This document shows positions 22,451 through 32,319 of a DNA stretch of 64,000 nucleotides, one piece after another (the first letter of the stretch is position 1; every line of letters begins with the position of its first letter). This DNA comes from Ricordea florida (Eukaryota > Cnidaria > Anthozoa > Corallimorpharia > Ricordeidae): contig OX453286.1 in NCBI GenBank assembly GCA_949710005.1, forward strand, positions 11,202,742 through 11,266,741. Direction: 5' to 3'. The position numbers and the translations under genes were made by a program. Below the pieces are notes generated by a model. That model was not told the DNA's origin and ran no database searches. It worked only from the letters and a program-made list of their open reading frames with translations.

Positions 22451-22852
22451 CAGGGGCACCCAACGTCAATTTTCGGAAAATACTGTTTGGAAGACGAGTG
22501 AGATCTAGAATTTTCGGAGCATTTGCTAAAAAAATTTCTTGCTTGTTTGCCTCTCCTAGGATTTTCGAACTTCTAAAAAATGGTATTATTGCCCATTTTT
22601 AACGGATTTTTAACGTAAAAAGGTCACCTAGAATTTTCGGGAGCCTTTTTTCTGGCTGAAATTTTCAAAAAGGTAAGTTTTCATCGCTATAATTTTCGGA
22701 TCGCAAGACTTTCAGCTAGGAAATCCGAACAGATTAAAAAATTTTAGGGGGTAAAAATATGCTTATATCTACCTTTTAAATACTAAAACACTTTAACAGT
22801 GCTATGTTTAAGTGGTTTTGAACTACCAATTTATTCTCGTTGGGTGCCCCTG
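22451..22852. mobile_element. 402-bp MITE nested in the Harbinger element
   Basis: CAGGGGCACCCAACG at the left end is matched by CGTTGGGTGCCCCTG at the right end. ATAAAG flanks both sides (22445-22450 and 22853-22858), a probable 6-bp target duplication. The interior repeats phrases such as ATTTTCGG and AGAATTTTCGG and encodes nothing. It sits in the non-coding middle of the Harbinger element and so is younger than it. Confidence 0.85.
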
Positions 22853-22858
22853 ATAAAG

Positions 22859-23947
22859 CTGTTTGTTGTTTTGAGTCAACTACGACTTGTCCTTAAGGAG
22901 CGCAAACGTTTCTTCAACGGTTGGATCATTATCTGTTTTGCTTTCCTCTTCAATCTACAGTTTAATAATCTTGTAAAATGATTTCGTTAAAACTTCGCCT
23001 ACACGTTTACCTCTTGGTTCTCCTGTTTCAATTAAGAGGTAGTCGACAGCCTTACGTTTTAAGCAGGGGCCAATGCAATTGTGCATTTTGAATTTTCCCT
23101 TTGTCAATGTAGGTGTAAATTGTAGTGAATAAACTTTGTGATGATGAAAGTCATCCACAGCCAGCCTTCAATGAAAATTGCATTGCTTATACTTCTCATT
23201 CATATGGTGCGGTTGATGAAGGATGGCCTAGCCAAATTGTCCAATAACTTCAAATTGGTCTTTTTTCACTTCTAACTGTAACAATAAATTTAACTCTATA
23301 GATATATTATCTTTTCATTCTAACCCCAACTGTCTACTCTAATTAAATTATGTTATGATCAATTATAAAAAGTGAGCCTTGGACTAAGAATTCAAAAGAA
23401 ATGTCTTTGTCCTGTAGACTAAAGAACTGGGCAAAAAAGTACTATACTAAGAATAATTTTTAGTGGTCTAGAAAGATACTGAAATGCAATGGTTAATATC
23501 AAGGAGCCCTTACTTTATTGAAAATTTCAGTAACACTAGTGCACTTCAAGTTTCAAATAGTGTGGTATATTTCAGTAGGGTTTTTTACTTTTTAGGGAAA
23601 ACAACTGAAAAAACAACTGTAAAGTTTGGTATCAGACATATGATTTCATCTAAGAAATTAAAATAGTTTTTTTTGCAGGTTGACCATGGTTTCTGTCTGC
23701 ATTCTTTCTTGGCGTTGGTCCTAAAAATTGAACAATCCATTTCATGGAGTTTAACAGACAGACTTTTTATGTAACAACCATCACATTGATCTAATAATAT
23801 TGTCAATAATAGCTTAGCTGACGGCCTCATAAACAGAGAAAGATGCAAGAGTATTTTAAAGACAAACTGTAAAAATAAAACCCACAAAGAAAGAATAAAT
23901 TGCCCTCAGCCATTCAAAAATGTGATCATTTGAGCAAAAATAATAAT
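22859..23947. other. Non-coding middle of the Harbinger element
   Basis: About 1.1 kb between the two convergent genes. AT-rich, with no domain-bearing frame; it probably supplies the 3' ends of both transcripts. Confidence 0.5.
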
Positions 23948-25973
23948 TCAGTGGTCAAGAAAGATGACCATTTGATTTCTCTTAGCAACCACTTGTGGCC
24001 TTGGGATAGGGAGGTCACACTGGTCATCATCACCATCGCCATCACCACTATCAATATCAAAAAAATCTTCAATTGTTCCTTCGTCAGCAATGAGGCAAAA
24101 ATTGTGCAAGACACAAGCTGCAGAAACTACTGATGGAATGTCTTGTACATTCTCCATCTCAACATACTTCAGTCTTCTCCACCTGCCCTTCAGCAACCCA
24201 AAAGCTCTTTCTATGGATTGGCGTGTTCTGGCATGCTTCTCATTATAGTTAATTTGTGGCACTGTCAAGTGGCCATTATCCCTGAATGGTGACATTAACC
24301 ACCTACCAGGAAAAACATAAAGGAGGTCATGAAGGATATTAACAGTATCTAGTTGTGGAGATTAGTACTTACTTATGTATACTAAAGAGCATACCTTGTA
24401 GTTTCAAGCCTGCTTATAAAAATGCATCATAAATGCAAAGGTATTTTTATTTGCAGAAAATCAGGCTAGTAATGTACCTTTGAAGTGGATATGCTGAATC
24501 CCCAAGAAGATAGGTGTCACCTGGAAACAAGTTGTCAGGTGCATGGTACAAGGGGGAATTTCTTAATACTCTGGCATCGTGTACGGACCCAGGCCATCTC
24601 ACATAAATGTCTGTGAAACGGAGGGTGTGATCACATGTCCCCTACATGTAAAATGAAGAAACATGTTTAGTACACAAAATGAACACACATCAACAGCCTT
24701 GTTAAATAATGAAGATGTAAAGTTTGATTATGCAATACATCCTTCAAAAATTTTCCAGGTTCAACATTCACTATCTTCATTATGTGCTAACCCAGTTCAC
24801 CCCTTTGACAACCAATTCCTAGAATGTCTGAGAATTAATTTTATTTTATTAATTTATTTGTGCTGTTTCCTAAAATACACAAAATTCATTACCATGCACC
24901 ACATCAGAGCCTTAAAAGATATTGTAGGTATTTAATACCTGAAGAATAACTGAATGGCTTTTCAGGCGATTAAGGTAAGACTGTGGATACTGAGAAGGTG
25001 TCCTGATGGGTATGTGGCAACCATCGATAGCGCCAATAACTCGAGGAAAACCACTTACACGTTCAAAACCCTTAACAACTTCTACAGCTTGTACACCTGA
25101 TTGGAAAAATAAACACATGACTGTTGTCTGAAATTGCACTGCCATGACAAGACATCGAAATTAAAAATCACCCTTTATATTTACCTACACGAGTTGATTT
25201 AAACACGATTAACATAATTTTTCACCTGATTATTTTTCAGATTTGAACTAAAACAACTTGATAGTAATTATTTGTTTCAGGTTTACATTTGCTCAGTCAT
25301 AGTACACACTTCAATGTAGGCATAATGTGCTTTGACACTACAGGAAAAAAACGCAGGGGGGCATGATTTCATGTAACAATTGCACTTTGACAAATGACAT
25401 TACAGTTACTATACAGAGAATGTTAGAATATATCTTAACAATCTCTCGGTTTGCCTGTGTTTTAAAAACCATAAATATCAAAAACGGGTTACCTCTTGGC
25501 CACTGAATGAGATCTCCCGAAGATCGACAAGAGCTTTCGCCACTCTACTAACACAACACGACACACTTGACATTGTTACGTTAAAACGATCTGATATCTG
25601 TCGGCAGCTTTCTTGATTCGGTCCATGCAGCGACAGCAATTTGTTTCTGTGGGTCAATAGAACGCCGACCAAACGCGTTTCCTTTCGGGATATGCTGACT
25701 TGGGGCTAACAACTGACAAAGCATCTGAAATGTGCATGTTGTCATACGGAAATGGCTCCTAAAAACATCGCCATGATAACGCGGAACCGTTTCTTCAAAA
25801 TAATGTGAAATTCTTGCCAGAGTCCGTCGTGAAAAAATGCTCGCAGTTGAAAATAAAATAAAATCGTTCTCCTCCCCACTGTCCCATAAAAGAGCCTCTT
25901 CCTCCTCGGCGGAAAGAAAGTCAGTAAAAAAGTTTGGCGGAATGTTGCGAATTGTGACCATCAAGTTCGCCAT
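23948..25973 (-). pseudogene. Harbinger DDE transposase, four exons, frameshifted
   Basis: Four minus-strand exons can be placed with consensus splice sites: 25973-25493, 25096-24939, 24641-24478 and 24302-23948. The first carries the N-terminal region (RISHYFEETVPRYHGDVF, FRMTTCTFQMLCQLL and the helix-turn-helix part SCRQISDRFNVTMSSVSCCV). The catalytic Asp residues are in GAIDGCH (exon 2) and GDSAYPL (exon 3), and the Glu is in RQSIERAFGLLKGRW (exon 4), followed by AACVLHNFC. The product would excise and insert the element at TWA sites. Exon 1 contains one frameshift just before NQESCRQ (about 25630) and apparently a second near its end (about 25510, where QWPR is read in another frame), so no full protein is expected. 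Start chosen at MANLMVTIRN; an upstream ATG at 26012 is also in frame. Confidence 0.85.
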
Positions 25974-26112
25974 TTTGTTTACATCCGCCCTTGCGTGTAT
26001 GCCACGCACCACTCTCGCGCAAAATCACGCGGACTGGCCCTTTACCTTACCATTTAGACCCGTGAGAACCAGTTCTGTCGGGCCGGTCAGTTCTGACAAA
26101 TGGTAAGCGCCC

Positions 26113-26316
26113 TTAGATTTGATGACAGCAAAAGCCAAGGATTTCTATTGGCTGTTAGTAAATCAAACGCATACAAACAGTCATGCAGGGCCGAAGCGCT
26201 GGGAAAATCGAGTACTTCCGAAAACATCTGCTGGAATCAAATATTTATATGAATTCGTGAAACCTCTAAAGAAAATAAATTGCGAGAATTTCATTTCAAG
26301 GTAATTCATAATTCCT
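26113..26316 (+). pseudogene. Tx1 LINE reverse transcriptase, continuation
   Basis: After the Harbinger element the LINE frame resumes: with one TTA retained, ENSSL before the insertion runs into DLMTAKAKDFYWLLVNQTHT, then KRWENRVLPK and, after a one-base shift, REFHFKVIHN. These match the C-terminal region of Tx1-type ORF2. The LINE then breaks off near 26316, where another non-LTR element begins. Confidence 0.8.
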
Positions 26317-26321
26317 CTTTT

Positions 26322-27655
26322 ATAAAATGCAAGCTTGCGGCATTTACGGAAATCTGCTAAGGTGGTTAGTTAGCTACCTGGATAACCGCAAACAATTTGT
26401 TGAACTAAATGGGGTAAAATCCCAATTAAACCTTGTATCACATGGAGTCCCACAAGGGTCCTTACTAGGTCCATGTCTTTTTTCAATCTACGTAAATGAC
26501 TTTGCAGAGAGCATTTCAAATGGAGAACTGCACCTCTACGCTGACGACACAACAGCTTCTGTTATCGGAAACTCAGTAGATCAAGTCATTTAACTACTTA
26601 ACATCCTACTTAAAGAAATCGTTCACTGGTGCAGTATAAACAAGCTTACAATACATACAGGGAAATGCGAGACCATGATTATTACCAGAAAGAAATTCAT
26701 TGGTCCTCTTCAGCAAGTGAGGTGTGGAAATCTCACGCTTGACTTCACTTATGTTGCTAAATCACTAGGTGTATTAATTGATAATAGACTCACCTGGGAT
26801 AGTCATATTAAGAAGCTTTCGAAATCCTTTTCCGCTTAAGATGCTTAACTTAAGATGCTAAAAAGGATGAAGTACCTCCCGGTAAACCAATTAGAGGATA
26901 TTTATTTCAAAATGATTCTGCCAAATGTAATGTACTGCATATCAGTTTGGGGTAGTTGTTCACATGCCCTTTTTGATGAAATTGAAGACCTGCATATAAA
27001 AGCTGCTCGGCAGATACATGATGTTCCTACCACCTATGATGATCATCAAGTTCTAAAACGTGTTAAATGGCATAACCTGGCCTATATGTATAAGAAGAAG
27101 GTGGCACTAGAAATGTTTAAAGTGGTAACTATGGAACACAGACTATCTCCTTATTTTGAGGTTACCAAATCAAACAGGAGGGGAAATTCGCTTAGAATGA
27201 GACAAATGAACACTGAATTTGGCAAACAATCTTTAATTTTTAGAGGGCCAGTAGTCTGGAACAGTCTAAATGAAAATATCAGAAAACCTGTAAATATAAA
27301 TCAATTTAAAGCTGCCATAAAGAAATGTAAAGCGATGGACGATGTAAGTTTTATTAAAGGAACATGTACTAATAAAAATAAAAACTTAGAAGATTTTGTG
27401 TATTTTTAAACTCTATATTATATTTTTAATTTTATTATGCATGTGTATTTGTATTCTAGGTAATTTTTAAATAATCATGTTATGTATATGTAATGTAATG
27501 TTATGAAATTTTAAAGAATATAAAGAACTGTATAAGTTATTTTCTATTTTTTATTTATAATTAAGTTTTAAAGGTCCACATCAGCCTTAGGCTGCCATCT
27601 TTATAGACCTTTGTTTTCAAATAAAGTATGTATGTATGTATGTATGTATGTATGT
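26322..27655 (+). pseudogene. CR1/L2-like LINE, 5'-truncated, with 3' tail
   Basis: The sequence starts inside a reverse transcriptase: GNLLRWLVSYLDNRKQFVEL, then SHGVPQGSLLGPCLFSIYVN and the catalytic LYADDTTA (~26536). After a stop at 26591-26593 the same frame continues (LLKEIVHWCSINKLTIHTGK, KSLGVLIDNRLTWDSHIKK). It then shifts to MLKRMKYLPVNQLEDIYFKM (26855), QIHDVPTTYDD and WNSLNENIRKPVNINQFKAA, ending at 27409. The 3' end is AT-rich and closes with a (TATG)n tract (27626-27656), a usual tail for CR1/L2-like elements. The 5' truncation inside ORF2 is typical of incomplete target-primed reverse transcription. It landed next to or within the Tx1 LINE. Confidence 0.85.
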
Positions 27656-27656
27656 A
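27626..27656. repeat. (TATG)n microsatellite, LINE tail
   Basis: About eight perfect TATG units directly after AATAAAG. It marks the 3' end of the CR1/L2-like insertion. Confidence 0.9.
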
Positions 27657-27659
27657 CCC

Positions 27660-29212
27660 TATCCCAAGAGATTTAACAAGACAGTGGCAGCACAGTGCAG
27701 AGATCTTATGAATCAAGCCAAGACTCTTACATTCATAGTGGATGACCCTGATACACTTGAGCAGGTCAGAAAAACTCTTCAAAGGTGTGTCGTACTTATG
27801 AAGAATTCAGCGCCAAAGGCATATAATGGTCTTATTTTGGAACAGAATCAGGATCAGTCCACAAAACCTATACCAAGGGATGCACCAAAGGCTCAGTCCA
27901 AGAAAACATCCAAAACCACACACAATCGCCTACCATTAGCAAGATGCAAAAACAAATATTCAGGAAGAGTTGGGCAGGTAGCAACCAACTTAAAAGAGGG
28001 ATGGCATATGTGGACCCTTTTAAAGCAAGTGAGAATTCAAAACCCCCAAAAATGGATCTTGAGGTGGAAATAGTAGGAGATATTTTGCCAGAAGATTGCA
28101 ATCTAACATCTTCAGCAGCATCTCCTCAAAGTCCACAACAAGTTACCGATGCAATCCTCAAAAATGATGAGTATACCTCAAAACCTGCACTTGCAGATCC
28201 ACCAACAGATCAACCTCTTAATCCACTAACAGATACATGTAAAGGCAGAGTCAACCAGACGGGAAACAGCTTGAAACGACAGAAAGGTATGGAAGGCCAC
28301 TGCCCTGTCCATTATAAAAAGGCCAAAATTGACCATCAGCCAAAAGTCATAGGAGATGACTTGCCAGAAGTTACTGGTAGTGCCAATCCATCAAAACAAG
28401 ACAAGGAAAATATGATTATCATAGATGAAAACTCTCCAGATACTGCTGTGTGGATAAATCACAACGACCACATTACTGGAAGAAAAATTACACTTCATGC
28501 AGACAGTAAAAAATTTATTTTGAAGCCTAATGGATGGCTACATGATTCAGAAGTAGAGGCTGCTCAAAATCTGTTGAAAATGAAGTTTCCCCTGGTTGAT
28601 GGGTTGGAAGACCCAGCCATAGTTGGCAAATTGGTCACCCCTGCCACAAGTGAATTTGTACAAATTATCAATACTGGCGCACACTGGGTGTGTATCAGCA
28701 CACTGTCCTGTCCTCCTGGTACTGTGAAAGTCTATGACAACCTGTTCGGAAAACCCAGCATTAAAGCTATTCAGCATGCCTGCAGAGTGTTGCATCACGA
28801 GGGGAAAACAGTGACAATCATCAATGAGAAAATTCAAAAGCAGAAAGGCTCAAATGATTGAGCACTCTTTGCCATAGCCTTTGCAACCACTTTATGTAAT
28901 GGTAAAAACCCCACCACGACACAATATGACCAGAGAGCCATGCGCAGTCACCTGGTGAGCTGTTTAGAAGCACTGGAAATGAAAGAGTTTCCAACAACAA
29001 AGAAGAGAATGCCACTTGTTATTGTTCCAGTTGTTTGCAGGACTGTACCAATCTATTGCACATGTCGACTCCCAAATGACAACACTAAGTATGTTTTGTG
29101 TGATGGCAAATGCAGTGAATGGTACCATCCAGATTGTGCCAATATTCCTGACTCGGTTATCAATACTGACAAGAGGTGGATGTGTTTTGAATGCCGTCAT
29201 AGAAAGAAATAG
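27660..29212 (+). pseudogene. Ulp1-like (C48) cysteine protease with C-terminal PHD finger; catalytic Cys codon is TGA
   Basis: The first part (27660-28010) carries DDPDTLEQVRKTLQRCVVL, SAPKAYNGLILEQNQ and HNRLPLARCK, a linker I associate with transposase polyproteins of the MULE type. After a frame change, 27944-29212 is open except for one codon. It encodes a linker, then a Ulp1-type peptidase: KPNGWLHDSEVEAAQNLL, the His in GAHWVCIS, the Asp in VKVYDNLFGK and the active-site block QKGSND-stop-ALFAIAFA. The stop is TGA at 28859-28861, exactly where the catalytic Cys belongs. The frame then continues into a PHD finger (CTCRLPNDNTKYVLCDG, CSEWYHPDCAN, CFEC). C48 enzymes cut SUMO or related fusions, and PHD fingers read histone tails. 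Its upstream part is missing at the CR1 boundary. Confidence 0.72.
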
Positions 29213-30170
29213 CTTTGTGGGCCGGTGAACAAGAGAAATCAGTAAAGAGAATTATATCTATAATGTTTTTTTCAATGGATCAGACCAAAAAATCAAGAAA
29301 GGTCTAAATTGCTTTATATCAATATTAGTAAATATCACAAAAGTGAATGGTGCTTATCCTGGGCTCTGATAGAAATGACCTCCAAGCAGCTGAAGAGAAA
29401 CAAATTGACTTCACTTGTTCTTTTGGCTACTAAAAATAATGTTTTCAGCCATTTATTCGAGTTCTGTGGTATATCAGGGCTGGAAATAATTTTTCTTTCT
29501 TAAAAGGACATGTGTCCTTCCAAACTTTTATTTTGAATGGACCTATTAGAAAATTGGTCGGACCTCAATTCCCATTTCAAATCAGACACGTTAAAATTTT
29601 CCAAGACGTAGTCACATAAGTTCTTGGACATCATGTCCAAACATATTGCAAAATTGGCTGGACATTTTGGCATATAATATTTTGTCCGACAGTAATTTCC
29701 AACAAGTTGTATATACAGTACTTAAACAATTATTCACCTCAGTGTCTGTGAAATGTAGTGGATACGTTTATGACGTTTGGTATTCGTCAGTGTCAAAACA
29801 TAAAGAATGAAATGTGTCCTCCTATTTCTGGTGTTGACTGTATTATTTTGGTTTGTGATGTCAAGAGAGAAAACTTTCCCTATTTGTAAATTAGCCTTAT
29901 TTTAATAAATAAAGGAAGTGTCCAACAAAGTGATTTTTGAACAATATACTTTTATCATTTGTACCAAAATTTTGTCATGCTGCCCAGTAGCGAAAGCAAA
30001 AACATGACTTTTTCCCTTTTCAAAGGTGTGCATTTTGTTGACTTCTTTAGCTTTTACTAAATGCTAAATGCTGCTAAATGTGGTGAACATGTCACACAGG
30101 TAGAGTCAAATACCCCAGTTTTCCTAACCCTCAGCTAAAAGCTGAATATGTAATAAAAAACCCTAAAATT
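29213..30170. other. No gene recognised
   Basis: AT-rich. The stretch 29500-29710 repeats phrases around TGGACA/TGTCC (GGACATGTGTCC, TTGGACATCATGTCCAA) and may be a degenerate interspersed repeat. No coding domain was found. Confidence 0.4.
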
Positions 30171-30220
30171 AAAGGGCCCTCTGATCTATGCCACAGAGGA
30201 GATAGATCAGAGGGCCCTTT
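30171..30220. repeat. Perfect 19-bp inverted repeat (hairpin)
   Basis: AAAGGGCCCTCTGATCTAT (30171-30189) and its exact reverse complement (30202-30220) are separated by a 12-base loop. A related phrase, AAGGGCCCTCTCGTCTAT, recurs at about 30482. The stem could form a stable RNA or DNA hairpin, but no T run follows that would make it a polymerase III terminator, so no role is assigned. Confidence 0.85.
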
Positions 30221-30649
30221 TCTCAAGGAAACATAACAAAAACAATTTCCTTCATCGACCTATCTTGTGATGCCGTCTTACTGATCAGAATGGGTCCTCC
30301 ATATAAACAAGAGCTAATAAGAAGTGTAAAACAAGAAAGAATAAAATTACTTCATTGAAATCACTCGAGTTTTCTGAGAAAACACAACTTCAGTGGGTCG
30401 CCATTTTGTTCTTGCCGACGACAGTTCCACGAAGATGATCTTGGCGATCGTGATACTCGGTTCCAGTCTCACGGTTGAGGAAGGGCCCTCTCGTCTATCC
30501 CTTCAAGTGCGTACCGCAGTTGAACGATCAATTCAACCACCGTTCTTTCCAAATTTGCTCAGTCTTCTGTCTTCATTTTTATCAACGTGAACCTTTCAAG
30601 TCTACTACATATCAGGTAAGATCGTACCTTAATTCTAAAAAGTATTGCT

Positions 30650-30834
30650 ATAGACCGAATGCATAAATGGCGGCCAAAAAAATATTCTTTTGTTTATGTG
30701 CTAATTAGACTCACTAGCATCGTTTGCACGCCCAAAATTCAAAAGAAATGTTGCTTGAGAGCGAGGCTAGTGACTTTAATTAGCATATAAACAAAAGAAT
30801 ACATTTTTGGCCACCATTTATGCCTTTGGTCTAT
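30650..30834. mobile_element. 185-bp foldback MITE
   Basis: ATAGACCGAATGCATAAATG at the left end matches, in reverse complement, the right end CATTTATGCCTTTGGTCTAT, and the pairing continues through GGCC..., ATTCTTTTGTTTAT and GCTAATTA. The arms are about 60 bases with several mismatches; the centre is unique. TA dinucleotides flank the ends. No coding capacity. Confidence 0.85.
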
Positions 30835-31488
30835 GATTCGATGATTGTAAAAGCTATATATCGATGATCCCTAGAGATTTAGACCTTCGTGAAATAATGT
30901 TTGTGGTGGCTTGTAGCGTGCACGAAGTTTCGTCTCCAAGGAGGAATTGATCTCAAACTGACCACATATTCTGTAGCAAATCTTAAGCTGATATTAAGAA
31001 TGTGATCACGGAATACATGCTATAAACGTTGGTAACAACTGTTGAAAACGATGGTTGATTAGTAGCCGACAAACTGTGCGCTAGTCAATGGAAGCTTTGT
31101 TATATTAGCTTTGTAACTGATCCTGCCACATTGTGTCCAGTTACAGTAATGATCGCAAGTTTTAAATTAGTCTTAAAAAATAGTCTAACCTTCAAGTAAA
31201 AGTTAACTGGGCTTAAACCGCCAGTGCACATTCACTTTGTTCGTAAATTCCAGTGAATTTACTATCACTGATATGCCAAAATTACACGTATCTGACCTTA
31301 TGAATTATCTTGACCACAGCGTGACAATTATGGAAAGCTAATAGTCCTGGGACTTCTTTAGCCCGTGCAAAACTATGAGTTTCACGGTAAATTAACTTCT
31401 AATCTCTGGCGCTTCACTGGTTGGGTCATACGGTAGCATCCTGTTTCTTGACCGCCAGAAAAGAGTTGTGACAACTGACAAGGCACGC
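30835..31488. other. No gene recognised; flank of the BEL element
   Basis: Unique-looking non-coding sequence up to the AAGAC target duplication of the BEL element (31489-31493). Confidence 0.4.
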
Positions 31489-31493
31489 AAGAC

Positions 31494-32034
31494 TGTTTTG
31501 CACTCCGTTGACAGCTATAATTAATTTTGACTCACGGTATCTTTTTTGATTGTTTTTATTAGCGATAAAACCGGACACGCAAGATTATTATTCTTTCTTA
31601 GAATTTAGCCAATCAGTTTTCAGCTCGTTTGTGGGACTAGCGTGATCAGAGAAATCGAGTGATCAGTGAGAGAGAATCCTGTTATCGAAAACAGTGTCTT
31701 ACACCTTCTCTTCAAGTAAGATAGGAAAATAGCCGTGTCATCACGGGATAACGCCTTACAGAATTGTAAGTATGTTCACGTTTGTTGAAGAAAGTTTTCT
31801 GATCTCATTTTCAGTTATAGTCGATTTATCAAGCTTTTAAAGTCGATTCACAAGTAAGCAATGCAATGTATGCCTTTATTTTCAGTTGACTACGCATATA
31901 CACATGTAGCTAGCTGTCGCGAGATTGAAAATTGTGACATTAAAGTAGTACAAAAACAACTGGTAGATCCCGTTGACATTATTTTCCTGGTGAGTCTTCA
32001 ACCCGAGTAGCACCCAAAACCGAGGTGCGAAACA
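31494..32034 (+). repeat. BEL 5' LTR
   Basis: Direct repeat of 37706-38246, same length of 541 bases. Differences from the 3' copy seen by eye include GACTCACGG/GAGTCGCGG, AACCGG/AACTGG, TTTTCAGCTCGTTT/TTTCCAGCTCGCTT, GATCTCATT/GATTTCATT and GATCCCG/GATCTCG. It should contain the element promoter; no clear TATA box was fixed. Confidence 0.97.
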
Positions 32035-32319
32035 GTCAAAATTCTACGACGCACGAGGACATACACCAAAGGTCAACTAGTCATCGAGAAGATCATCTTG
32101 GCGACAGGAAAACGAGGACGACCGACAGTAAAAGGAGCGACCGACTGTCTTTGGAAACCTACGCCACAAGGTCAAGACTTCTTAAACAAAGGTACAAATT
32201 CTCTGATTCTTCGGTTCTTTGGTTAGATATCGTGACCGCACGCCCAATTCTCTGCATGAAAACGAGGCTAAGGGCGTAAACGTTGAGAGAACGACAACGA
32301 TTTTTTAGATCGCAACACG

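Larger units (their letters stand above)
21248..26112. mobile_element. Complete 4.87-kb PIF/Harbinger transposon
   Basis: Both termini read GGGCGCTTACCATTTGTCAG inward, identical for 30 bases, and TTA flanks the element on both sides (21245-21247 and 26113-26115). TWA target duplications and two genes, a Myb/SANT-like protein and a DDE transposase, define PIF/Harbinger. Here the Myb-like gene is on the plus strand near the left end and the transposase on the minus strand near the right end, in convergent orientation. The transposase carries frameshifts, so the copy is probably inactive. It interrupts a Tx1 LINE, and removing it restores that reading frame. Confidence 0.95.

Noticed and set aside
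28859-29480. Confident selenoprotein call for the Ulp1-like ORF
   Set aside because: An ATGA...AA...GA-like string near 29375 was considered as a SECIS core, but pairing could not be shown and a nonsense mutation is far more likely.
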